NCBI GenBank assembly: GCA_002428735.1
Contig: DIXO01000050.1
Location: 1 to 64,000 of the forward strand
Length of the DNA: 64,000 bases
Reading direction: 5' to 3'
Origin: Syntrophaceae bacterium UBA6078
Lineage (GTDB): Bacteria > Desulfobacterota > Syntrophia > Syntrophales > UBA2210
Of the stretch, positions 25,316 through 33,509 are shown in pieces (within the stretch, counting starts at the first letter, position 1; each line of letters begins with the position of its first letter). The translations under genes and the position numbers were made by a program. The notes under the pieces are model-generated. The model worked only from the letters and a program-made list of their open reading frames with translations. It made no database searches and was not told the origin of the DNA.

Positions 25316-26482
25316 ATGATTGAGCAGACCGTGTATCTGGACAATGCCGCGGCTACCCGGATGGACGAGCGCGTGCTGGAGGCGATGACACCCTACTTCT
25401 TTGAGACCTACCCGGTCGCCACGTCGGAGTTCGGGTATTCTCTCGGGATCGAGGCACGGGAGGCTTTGGAAGCCGCCAGGGAGAAGGTTGCGCAACGGCT
25501 GGGAGCCGGCGGCGGGGAGCTCATTTTCACCTCGGGGAGCACCGAATCAAGCAACCTGGCCCTCAAGGGGGTGGCCATGGCCCTCGGAGAAAAGAAGGGG
25601 AGGCACATCATCGTCTCCTCCATCGAGGATTTCCCCGTCCTCCACAGTGCCAGGGCGCTCGAGAAGCAGGGCTTCTCCGTCACTTATCTGCCTGTGGATT
25701 CCGAAGGACTCATCGATCCCGACAGCCTCCGGGACGCGATCACCGACAAGACTATCCTCGTTTCGATCCAGCACGCAAACCAGGAGATCGGGACCGTCCA
25801 GGACATCGAGGCGATCGGCCTCATCTGTGGCAAGAAAGGCGTCCTGTTTCATACCGATGCCACACACACCTTCACGCGGGTGCCTCTGGACGTCACAAAG
25901 GTGAAGGTGGACCTGATCACCATCTCCCCCCACACGATCCACGGCCCGAAGGGGGTCGGTGGACTCTACGTCCGCACGGGTACCCCGATCGCCAAGTGGA
26001 TGGACGGCGGATTTCAAGAGTTCAACCTCCGGGCCGGTCTGGAGAATATCCCGGGGGCCGTCGGTTTCGCCCGAGCGGTCGATCTGGTCACCCCCGATGA
26101 GAACGAACGGATCGGAGCGATGCGGGACCGCCTCATCGCGCGGGTGTCCGCCGAGGTTTCGGACACGACCCTGAACGGGCACCCTACGAAACGTGTCCCG
26201 CAGAACGCGAATATCACCTTCCACTACGTGGAGGGGGAGTCGATCACCCTGCATCTCGACATGCGCGGCTTCTCCGTCAGCACGGGCTCGGCCTGTTTCA
26301 GCCGTTCGCTGGAGGCGAGCCACGTGATCCTGGGAATCGGGGGCGACCACGAACGGGCGCACGGATCGATCCGCTTTACCTTCGGCCGTTACAATACTAT
26401 GGAGGATGTGAATGGCGTGGTGGACACGATCGCGGAGGTGGTAGGTGAACTGAGGAAAATCAGCCCGCTGACAAAAAAATAA
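25316..26482 (+). CDS. IscS/NifS-like protein lacking the PLP-binding lysine
   Basis: A 388-residue homologue of group I cysteine desulfurases, normal in length and with the mobile loop Cys intact (STGSACFSRS) and SIRFTFGR retained. Compared with E. coli IscS, the residues that hold pyridoxal phosphate are changed: the Schiff-base Lys of SGHKIYGPKG is Thr207 (SPHTIHGPKG), the stacking His of TEHKAVL is Asp (IEDFPVL) and the Gln of DATQ is His (DATH). The ACG codon differs by one base from Lys AAG. It therefore probably lacks desulfurase activity. Archaeoglobus fulgidus IscS has a comparable loss (Asp at the Lys position) and acts as a scaffold with IscU. It lies 12 bases before iscU. Confidence 0.88.
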   Translation: MIEQTVYLDNAAATRMDERVLEAMTPYFFETYPVATSEFGYSLGIEAREALEAAREKVAQRLGAGGGELIFTSGSTESSNLALKGVAMALGEKKGRHIIVSSIEDFPVLHSARALEKQGFSVTYLPVDSEGLIDPDSLRDAITDKTILVSIQHANQEIGTVQDIEAIGLICGKKGVLFHTDATHTFTRVPLDVTKVKVDLITISPHTIHGPKGVGGLYVRTGTPIAKWMDGGFQEFNLRAGLENIPGAVGFARAVDLVTPDENERIGAMRDRLIARVSAEVSDTTLNGHPTKRVPQNANITFHYVEGESITLHLDMRGFSVSTGSACFSRSLEASHVILGIGGDHERAHGSIRFTFGRYNTMEDVNGVVDTIAEVVGELRKISPLTKK

Positions 26483-26494
26483 GGAGGTTCGGAC

Positions 26495-27130
26495 ATGTCA
26501 TTCCCATATAGTGAAAAGGTGCTGGAACACTTTCGTCATCCCCGCAACGTAGGAAAGATCGATAATCCTGACGGGAAGGCCATGGAAGGGAGTCCCGCCT
26601 GCGGAGACATGGTGGGGGTTCATATAAAGGTCGATCCCAAAGCAAAGCGCATAACCGACATCAAGTTCGAATCCTACGGCTGCGCCTCGAACATAGCCAC
26701 GGGCTCCATCATCACCGAACTCGCCAAGGGGAAAACCCTCGAGGAAGCGAAAAAGATCAGCTGGAAAGAGGCATCAGAAGCCTTGGGCGGGTTACCGCCG
26801 ATCAAGGCCCACTGCTCGGTCCTCGCCGTGGAGGGACTGCGCTCGGCGATAAGGAACTACGAGGAGCGTCACGGCCTGGTCACGGACCGGAAACCCACCA
26901 CCGTGGAGGTTGTCAGGGGGCGTCTCAAAAAGGTGATGAACCCCCTCTCCGGACTGGATTTGGTCCGGACCGAGCTGGTAAAGGATATCACTGTAGACAA
27001 GGGAAACGTTCATATCACGGTGGACCTGCCCGCCGACCATCAGTTCGCCTCCAACATCAAGGATGAGATTATGGAGAAGATAGGGCCCCTCTGGGACGTG
27101 GAAAAAGTGGAGGTCGTATTTACAGAATAA
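26495..27130 (+). CDS. IscU-type Fe-S scaffold fused to a DUF59-like domain
   Basis: A 211-residue fusion. Residues 1-125 are IscU: ligands in SPACGD, YGCASN and AHCS, and an LPPIK chaperone-recognition-type motif right before the last Cys. Residues about 130-211 resemble the DUF59/MIP18 domain used in Fe-S carrier systems (RGRLKKVMNPLSG...LVRTELVKDI, ending KVEVVFTE), but the conserved Cys of that domain is absent (PADHQF in its place). IscU builds clusters on its three Cys. The fused domain may hold a partner or target. AAGGAGG precedes the ATG. Last gene of the redox and sulfur group. Confidence 0.85.
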   Translation: MSFPYSEKVLEHFRHPRNVGKIDNPDGKAMEGSPACGDMVGVHIKVDPKAKRITDIKFESYGCASNIATGSIITELAKGKTLEEAKKISWKEASEALGGLPPIKAHCSVLAVEGLRSAIRNYEERHGLVTDRKPTTVEVVRGRLKKVMNPLSGLDLVRTELVKDITVDKGNVHITVDLPADHQFASNIKDEIMEKIGPLWDVEKVEVVFTE

Positions 27131-27462
27131 ATACACGCACAGGCCGCGATGCATGAAACTCCCCTGCCAGTCCCGTGACAGAGGGACTGCTTGACCGTTG
27201 CGCCCATTCAGACGCGGTGCCCCGCAGAGGGTCCTTCCGTGATACGGGAACGCCCCTGTACATTTTTCTGACGCTTTCTTATCTATCGTGAAACCCGTTC
27301 ATTCATTGTTTGACAATTCTGCAACGCAGCATACCGTCCGCACTCCATCTCACCGCTTCAACCAACCGCAATCACTCCGCAATAAAAGTGCCCAACCATA
27401 CGCACAAACCATTCAAGTTTTGGAGGACCAGTGCCGAAGATACAGGAGGAAGGACACGGATT
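27131..27462. other. non-coding stretch between iscU and the cyclase gene
   Basis: No gene is supported in these 332 bases. CAGTCCC (27168-27174) and GGGACTG (27183-27189) form a perfect 7-bp hairpin with an 8-base loop just after the iscU gene, without a T-tract; it may end that transcript. TTGACA at 27310-27315 is a possible -35 box for the cyclase gene but no good -10 box follows. An open frame runs from 27310 into the cyclase but its first 51 codons look non-coding. Confidence 0.4.
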
Positions 27463-30156
27463 ATGAACCCCAATACGGATGTGAACCGTTTGAAAACCGG
27501 CACTGATCTGCCCAGTCATATGCGGTATCCCGGTCATGCAGGGAAATCCATACAGAAGATAGCGGTCCTTTTTACCGATATCATCGGGTCGACACGGTTT
27601 TTCCAATCCCACGGCAATCTGGCGGGGCGTCAGATGCTCCAGCAGCACGAAAATATCGCCTCCATGGCCATTACCAAATTCGGCGGTACGGTCGTCAAGA
27701 ATCTGGGTGACTCGATTCTGGCCTATTTTGTTGATCCTCGGGAGGCAACAAAAGCCGCCATAGAGGTACAGAAGGAGTTCAGTCGATATAACCGGCGAAA
27801 CGGAGGAGGACACAAAATTCATGTGAGAATCGGTGTCCACTTTGACGAGGGGATCGTTGAAGATAAGGATATATTCGGCAACGCAGTCAATATAGCATCG
27901 AAGATTACAGGGCTCGCGGGCAGTAACCAGATTTTCATCTCCCGCAATGTCTTTGCCCAGGCCAACACCATCCCTTCCGTTCAGTTTGAAGCGGTTGATA
28001 TGCCGGGACAGAATAATGTCCCGGAGGGTCCGTCGGTATATCGAGTCGTCTGGGAGGAAAGCATGGACATTGCCCCGACCATGGCGCCCGTTCTGTACAT
28101 GAGGCCGTTGTTGGAGCTGCAGACAGGGGCATTCGCACCTCTCTGGAACACACTCATTGAAACCCGGGCTCTCTTCTGGAGCGACAGGATTGACGGCGAA
28201 GCAATCACTGAAGATCGATCCATCATACTCACCGCAAAGAGGCTTTCTGTGGTGATGGACGTGGCCACTGATGTGTACACGTTTCTCAGGGAAAATATAA
28301 AAGCATATGACGTCGTGCCGCTTCAGATCATCATTGACGCAGGTCCCGGTCAGGGAATCGACAGGCTGGCGCGCGAAGGGTTCAGACCCGAATGGAACGA
28401 ATTCCATCCGGGAGCCATCTTCATATCCCCTTCAGCATATGAATTGATACAGGAAGAGGGGCTTTCGATTGCGAACGCGATTCCTCCCGACGCTGATCAG
28501 CGTCTGCCATTCTTTACCATAGCCCCCCATGACTATCAGCAGAAAGAAGGCGAAATCCTCTTCCCGTACCAGGAAGCACTGTCTCACGGGGACAATCCAC
28601 CCTGTTTTTACTGCGGCAGCAAGAAGCATCCGGTCCATCTCTGTCCCTCCAAACATCTGACCAGTATTACCGATACATTCAATCAACTGGGGTATCTCTC
28701 CTTCGAGCAGATCGGCACCATGTTCCACGCCTACCTGAGAAGCCCGGAAGAGATAATCAGGGAAACGGTTCTGGTTCAAGCGGAATCGGGCGACCAGGAG
28801 CCATCGGCAGGGATTGGATTCTATGAGCTTAAACAGATCTTTCAGCTCCGTTTCTTTAAGACTGTCTGGGACAGTCGTAGCAATGACTGGGACAAGGTTG
28901 TCGAAGCCAAGGATAGAAGGGACGGGACCGGAGAGCTTCTCTGGCTGGCGGAGGATTGCATCCGCGTCTCCAACCTCTCCCGGGCGGAATCGCTTCTGCA
29001 GACCTGCCTGGAAAAATATCCCTATGATTACCGAACATACTGCGCGCTTGGTTTCCTGAATATAGAAAAAAACAGGATCTCACGAAGCGAGCAATACTTG
29101 GATACGGCCCTGCGACACGCGCAGACAGTTCCTCAAAAAATCTTTATCCTGTTTCTCCTCTTCCGTCTCCACAATCTTGCCGGGAACTCCGACAGCGCCC
29201 TGCAGAAGATACGGGAAATAAAAAGTATCCATCCCTACCTTCCGGAAGTTACCTATCAGGAGATCATGTTGAACTTCAGGCAGGGGAAATTGGATATGGC
29301 ACTGACCCGCCTCTTGAGCCTCATCCGGATGAACCATGAATATTACATCAAGGCCCTGATCGATCCGGATCTGGCCCCATTTAACAGTATAATACATCCG
29401 GAACTCAAGAAGCTTCTCACGGAAACCCGCCAAAAGGCACAGCAAAGCGCGTACGATGCCGAGAGAGAATTTGCCTCTCTCGAGCAGTTCCTGGTGGAAG
29501 GTGATGGTGAGACGGAAAAAGCAGGGGCCCTCCTGGCAAAAATGCGGAACTTCGCCCCTGCTGACAGCTATTTCAGGTATATGGATATATGCGACCTCGG
29601 TGATTCAGTAATCAGCGCCTGCCGCAGGGCAAAAGCGCGCCGGAAGGCGGAGTTCATTGATACCGTTCAGATAATACACAAGCGTCTTGGCGCCGTTTTA
29701 CGCATTTCTATAGATCCTCGCTCCCGGCTCTTCCCGACCGCTGCCTATGAGCGGTTAAAAACAATTCAATCAACTTTCAAAGAGATTGTGGAAGCGGTAA
29801 CGTACAATGATTTCAGGCTATTTGGTCATATGTTCAAGCAATGCGCAGAAATCATCACCGGGCTTGGAGAGATAGAGACGGAGCTGAAAAGGATAAAGCG
29901 TATTCTCGACATCAAGGCGTTTTTCCTCTTATTTTGTAAGGATTCAGCCTTCATTCTTTCCGTAATCTTATTCGCGGGTCTCATCATACTTCCCTCCGTC
30001 GCCTACTATCTGAGCACCTTTTCCCCGGAATTCAATATCTTCACGGGAGGAAACATCAGATCCTATCATAAGCATACGCTTATCTTCGGGGTTCTTGGGG
30101 GATTGGCCTTTTCCTTTGCAAAATCCTTCAAAACCTTTTTCGGCGACAAAACCTGA
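27463..30156 (+). CDS. class III nucleotide cyclase with CCHC knuckle, TPR-like region and C-terminal membrane helices
   Basis: A protein of 897 residues. Residues 30-200 are a class III cyclase domain with metal Asp39 (FTDI) and Asp83 (LGDS), the adenine-type Lys79 and Asp136 and Asn143, but Lys147 where the transition-state Arg is usual. Residues about 215-355 look like a second, degenerate cyclase domain (FHPGAIFISPSAYELI), without its catalytic residues. A zinc knuckle C-x2-C-x4-H-x4-C spans 381-394. Residues about 500-700 are helical and TPR-like, and two hydrophobic helices (about 825-850 and 875-890) end the protein. Predicted to make cAMP at the membrane. The ATG at 27463 follows AAGGA by eight bases. 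The trigger signal is unknown. Confidence 0.8.
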   Translation: MNPNTDVNRLKTGTDLPSHMRYPGHAGKSIQKIAVLFTDIIGSTRFFQSHGNLAGRQMLQQHENIASMAITKFGGTVVKNLGDSILAYFVDPREATKAAIEVQKEFSRYNRRNGGGHKIHVRIGVHFDEGIVEDKDIFGNAVNIASKITGLAGSNQIFISRNVFAQANTIPSVQFEAVDMPGQNNVPEGPSVYRVVWEESMDIAPTMAPVLYMRPLLELQTGAFAPLWNTLIETRALFWSDRIDGEAITEDRSIILTAKRLSVVMDVATDVYTFLRENIKAYDVVPLQIIIDAGPGQGIDRLAREGFRPEWNEFHPGAIFISPSAYELIQEEGLSIANAIPPDADQRLPFFTIAPHDYQQKEGEILFPYQEALSHGDNPPCFYCGSKKHPVHLCPSKHLTSITDTFNQLGYLSFEQIGTMFHAYLRSPEEIIRETVLVQAESGDQEPSAGIGFYELKQIFQLRFFKTVWDSRSNDWDKVVEAKDRRDGTGELLWLAEDCIRVSNLSRAESLLQTCLEKYPYDYRTYCALGFLNIEKNRISRSEQYLDTALRHAQTVPQKIFILFLLFRLHNLAGNSDSALQKIREIKSIHPYLPEVTYQEIMLNFRQGKLDMALTRLLSLIRMNHEYYIKALIDPDLAPFNSIIHPELKKLLTETRQKAQQSAYDAEREFASLEQFLVEGDGETEKAGALLAKMRNFAPADSYFRYMDICDLGDSVISACRRAKARRKAEFIDTVQIIHKRLGAVLRISIDPRSRLFPTAAYERLKTIQSTFKEIVEAVTYNDFRLFGHMFKQCAEIITGLGEIETELKRIKRILDIKAFFLLFCKDSAFILSVILFAGLIILPSVAYYLSTFSPEFNIFTGGNIRSYHKHTLIFGVLGGLAFSFAKSFKTFFGDKT

Positions 30157-30200
30157 TGACATTTCGTAATATCCATATCAAAGCCTTGGCGTTTCCCTCT

Positions 30201-30224
30201 TGAGGCATTAGATTCCAAGCCTCA
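30201..30224 (+). terminator. candidate terminator after the cyclase gene
   Basis: TGAGGC and GCCTCA form a perfect 6-bp stem with a 12-base loop, followed by TATTTTC. It is weak but well placed, 45 bases after the stop. Confidence 0.35.
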
Positions 30225-30354
30225 TATTTTCAACATTCTGATTTTATGGAATTAAACTCCTTGCTGTCAGGAATGCGGTCATTTTTTAGTTGCGTGCAGT
30301 AACTAAAATATGGCAAAGATACCAAAATAATTTTTGAAAGAACGGAGAACGCCA

Positions 30355-31155
30355 ATGGATTTAACGATGCTTCATGATTATGCGGATGAACTGATGAAAA
30401 GATTGCGTCTCAGGACATATCCTCTTGCAGTAAAACTGATTGAAAATGAAGAACAGATCCCGGTTGGAGCAATGAGGCCGATGCGCGACGAAGGCTTTCA
30501 CTATGACCTCTGCCAAGCATTCGCACTGTGCCGGCGGGAGGCAACAACGATTGCGTTACTGATAAACGATATGTGGTGTTTCGAGCCCGTCATCGGTTAC
30601 GGCATGGTCGAGCCGCCTCAGGACTTCCTTGACGGTAAGAACCGCTATCCGAAGGATGTTGCCAGTCTGAAGGCGGGAAGCAACTATGCCGCTGATATGC
30701 CCAGAATGGACGTCGGCACATATATCGGGGTGGTCACCGCACCACTACACCTAACTACTGTTGTTCCGGATGTGATCGCTATTTACGCCGACACGGAACA
30801 GCTCAGTTTGCTGCTGCTTGCCAGGGAACATAAAGATGGGCACGATCTCAGCCTGCATCTTTCATCGCACGCCGCCTGCGTCTATGGTATCGTACCCTCG
30901 ATGAAAAGCGGTGAATGTGCTGTTGCCATTCCCTGTCGCGGAGACCACTACAACGCCATGGCCGGCAATGACGAGATGATTTTCAGCATGCCACTTGCCA
31001 AGCTGGACGAAATAATGACAGGGCTTCGTTTCCTGGAAACAACCGGTTCCCGGATACCAAGAACCTACAAGATGCAGCGAGAACCCCTCCATCCCGATAG
31101 CTATCACGATATAGCCGCGCAGATTGGAATGGCATCAGAGCGCACCAAAAATTAA
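30355..31155 (+). CDS. DUF169 family protein
   Basis: A 266-residue DUF169 protein (LRTYPLAVKLIENEEQIP near the N-terminus, then CQAFALCRREATTI and the late AIPCRGDHYNAMAGNDEMIFSMP). Cys residues in CQAFALC and in AIPCRGD are typical and might bind a metal or a cofactor, but no function is proven for the family. There is no signal peptide. GGAG precedes the ATG at 30355; the frame is open seven codons further. It faces a molybdopterin oxidoreductase gene across 274 bases of non-coding DNA. DUF169 genes are frequent in anaerobic archaea and deltaproteobacteria. Confidence 0.75.
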   Translation: MDLTMLHDYADELMKRLRLRTYPLAVKLIENEEQIPVGAMRPMRDEGFHYDLCQAFALCRREATTIALLINDMWCFEPVIGYGMVEPPQDFLDGKNRYPKDVASLKAGSNYAADMPRMDVGTYIGVVTAPLHLTTVVPDVIAIYADTEQLSLLLLAREHKDGHDLSLHLSSHAACVYGIVPSMKSGECAVAIPCRGDHYNAMAGNDEMIFSMPLAKLDEIMTGLRFLETTGSRIPRTYKMQREPLHPDSYHDIAAQIGMASERTKN

Positions 31156-31429
31156 GCAAGGACATTAACTGATAAGGCTGTCAATCAATAACTTAAATAG
31201 TTTATGGCTAGACGCTTTAAAAGAGGCTGGCGAGCAAGAGCAAGCCGTGTGGCATCAGGGCAGGAGATCAGGTATGGTCTGAAACGTGTTCATTAAGGTA
31301 ATTTGGTTGTTATGCTGGAAGGATGACCGCATCCGGTCTCAGTAAAAAAAGTGAGCAGTTCGTTACGCGCTTCTCATAATCTCGTGATAGTTGTGCTGAC
31401 GCTTGTCAGAGAACAACGATCTGCCCTAA
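31156..31429. other. non-coding stretch between DUF169 and the oxidoreductase gene
   Basis: No gene, RNA or clear terminator is recognised in these 274 bases, although the two flanking genes converge here. A short basic open frame (31204-31296) has no supporting evidence. Confidence 0.4.
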
Positions 31430-33481
31430 TCACATTTTTGATATCCGGCACATGAAACTTCGGCCCGACGGCTCTCCAATCACCGGGTTGCGCCGATCGT
31501 CATCGGTCAGACGATTGAGATTATAATCAGGATCCACCTCCCCCCAGCCCCAGGGAATGCGGATCGACCCCGGATGAACAACTTCGGAGATTGTGACAGG
31601 CATAACAATCCAACCCCGGGGTGTCTCCACTCTGATCCTGTCGCCATCGGCGACCTCGTAAGTCTTCGCGTCCACCGGATGGACATCGATGGCACACCCT
31701 TTTCGGCCCAGAAGCAGCGGCGGGATCTGGTGAAACTGGGAATGGGTGAAGCGGTTATCGCGAGCCCCGCTGATGCCGAGGATCGGATACTGGTCCTGTT
31801 GATCGAGGAAACTGATCGGTTCGGCCAGAAAGCCATCGGCGTACGGAACTGGAGGATACCCATGCGCCGCGAGCGCTTCTGAATAAAATTCCACCTTCCC
31901 CGAGGGAGTGTTGAACCCTTCTTGTTTGTGTTTTTCGAACGCCATCTCGACGCCCCTCACACCTGCCGTATTTTCCCGCAGCATCTTCACTGTGATACCT
32001 GCCGGCTCCAGTTGATGGTCAATGGCATCCTCGACGGTCCGCCAGGGAAACTCTTTCTCCAGTCCGATTCTCCGTCCCAGTTCGAAAACGATTTTCCAGT
32101 CGGGCCAACTCTCCCCCAGCGGTTCAATAACCTGGTCCTGGATACGGATCAGACCGTTGCGCAGGAAAGCGCGGTTGAGCTGCGTTTTTTCAAAACAGCC
32201 GGCCGTGGGGAGGATAACGTCGGCCATGCGAGCGGTTTGTGTCATGAACATGTCGATTACAACCAGAAAATCAAGTTTTTTGAGCGCCCGTTCCACCCGT
32301 CCGGCATCCATCATCGATGTGACCGGATTGCCCGACTGACAAACCAGCATGGTGATCTGATACGGCCTGTGATCAAGGATCGCGTCCACCACACAGGACT
32401 GCACGTGATTTCCCCAGGTGGGATGAAATTCGTTGAACAGCGGGTAGTCACCGGTAACCGGTTTGAGCCCCGCAGGCAGGCGTCCTTTAAGCTGAATATT
32501 GCGGGCCGGGACCGGCTGGGGAATGAAATCCCCTCCCGTGACATCGAGATTGCCGGTCAGGGCTCTCAGCATGCCAACCGCGCGGGTCGCATCGAACGCA
32601 TCGAGCTGCATGTCAAGGCCGTTGCCGTCAATAATACAGGCGGGTCGAGTTGTCGCGTATATCCGGGCCGCGTCCTTGACCGCCGCCGGGTCAAGCCATA
32701 TGTCTCCGGCGATCCTTTCTGCCGGGAACTGTGCCGCCGATCGCCGCAACTCTTCAAACCCGATGGTCCACTCGCTTACAAAATCAGCGTCATATCGTTT
32801 TTGCGATATGATTTCATGAATCATGGCCATGGCCAGTAGACCGTCATGGGCCGGTTTGATCTGAAGCCAGATGTCGGCATGAGCGGCGAGGGACGTCTTG
32901 ATCGGATCGACCACAATGAGCGTGGCACCCCGTTGCCTGGCCTGCAGAATACTTTCGGCCGCGGCAGGATTTGTGTCCCGGTCGTTCTTCCCCCATACGA
33001 GGATACAGCGCGCGTCCTGCGGCAGCGGGACGGTCATGGCGCCGTAAGTGATCGTATGGGCGCATTCACGCCCCACGTGACAGACCGAACCGTTTCCGAT
33101 GGTGTTTGGCGAACCAAAGGCGTTCATCAGGCGATTGACATAATCCCAGGGAGCCCCCCAGTCGGCCGCCATCCCTCTGAGCCAGCAAACGGACTGGGGG
33201 CCGCTTACCCTTTTAACCTGAAGAAACCGCCGGGCAACCGTGTCGAGTGCTTCATTCCAGGACACCTCCTGAAAGGTGCCGGCAGAGTTTTTCACCAGCG
33301 GCCGTTTCAGGCGCTGGGAAGAATAGACGATATCGGCAGCCGCTTGTAATTTCGGGCAGATCAGCTGTTTGTTATCGGGTACAATCGACTTTCTTTTGGC
33401 GGAGATCAACCGGCCGTTTTCGATTTCAGCTTCAATCGGGCAGCATGACGAACAAAGACGACAGATAGTGTCTTTTTTCAT
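31430..33481 (-). CDS. molybdopterin oxidoreductase, DMSO reductase family
   Basis: A 683-residue Mo/W-bis-pterin enzyme of the DMSO reductase superfamily. An N-terminal [4Fe-4S] site is formed by Cys7, Cys10, Cys14 and Cys42 (CRLCSSCC, LICPK). The segment SVCHVGRECAH holds the likely metal-ligand Cys. Pterin-contact regions such as CILVWGKNDRDTNP and DGLLAMAMIHEII follow, and the C-terminal molybdopterin-binding domain is present (residues about 570-683). There is no twin-Arg signal, so it is cytoplasmic, as are acetylene hydratase-type and formate dehydrogenase-like members; the substrate is unknown. AGGAGGG precedes the ATG. A methyltransferase gene lies just upstream on the same strand. 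Confidence 0.88.
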   Translation of the reverse strand: MKKDTICRLCSSCCPIEAEIENGRLISAKRKSIVPDNKQLICPKLQAAADIVYSSQRLKRPLVKNSAGTFQEVSWNEALDTVARRFLQVKRVSGPQSVCWLRGMAADWGAPWDYVNRLMNAFGSPNTIGNGSVCHVGRECAHTITYGAMTVPLPQDARCILVWGKNDRDTNPAAAESILQARQRGATLIVVDPIKTSLAAHADIWLQIKPAHDGLLAMAMIHEIISQKRYDADFVSEWTIGFEELRRSAAQFPAERIAGDIWLDPAAVKDAARIYATTRPACIIDGNGLDMQLDAFDATRAVGMLRALTGNLDVTGGDFIPQPVPARNIQLKGRLPAGLKPVTGDYPLFNEFHPTWGNHVQSCVVDAILDHRPYQITMLVCQSGNPVTSMMDAGRVERALKKLDFLVVIDMFMTQTARMADVILPTAGCFEKTQLNRAFLRNGLIRIQDQVIEPLGESWPDWKIVFELGRRIGLEKEFPWRTVEDAIDHQLEPAGITVKMLRENTAGVRGVEMAFEKHKQEGFNTPSGKVEFYSEALAAHGYPPVPYADGFLAEPISFLDQQDQYPILGISGARDNRFTHSQFHQIPPLLLGRKGCAIDVHPVDAKTYEVADGDRIRVETPRGWIVMPVTISEVVHPGSIRIPWGWGEVDPDYNLNRLTDDDRRNPVIGEPSGRSFMCRISKM

Positions 33482-33509
33482 GAGGGATCCCTCCTGTGGG
33501 TTTCTTAAG

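Noticed and set aside
31204..31296. Short, very basic 30-residue open frame between DUF169 and the oxidoreductase genes.
   Set aside because: No clear ribosome site, no known family, and the length is within chance.
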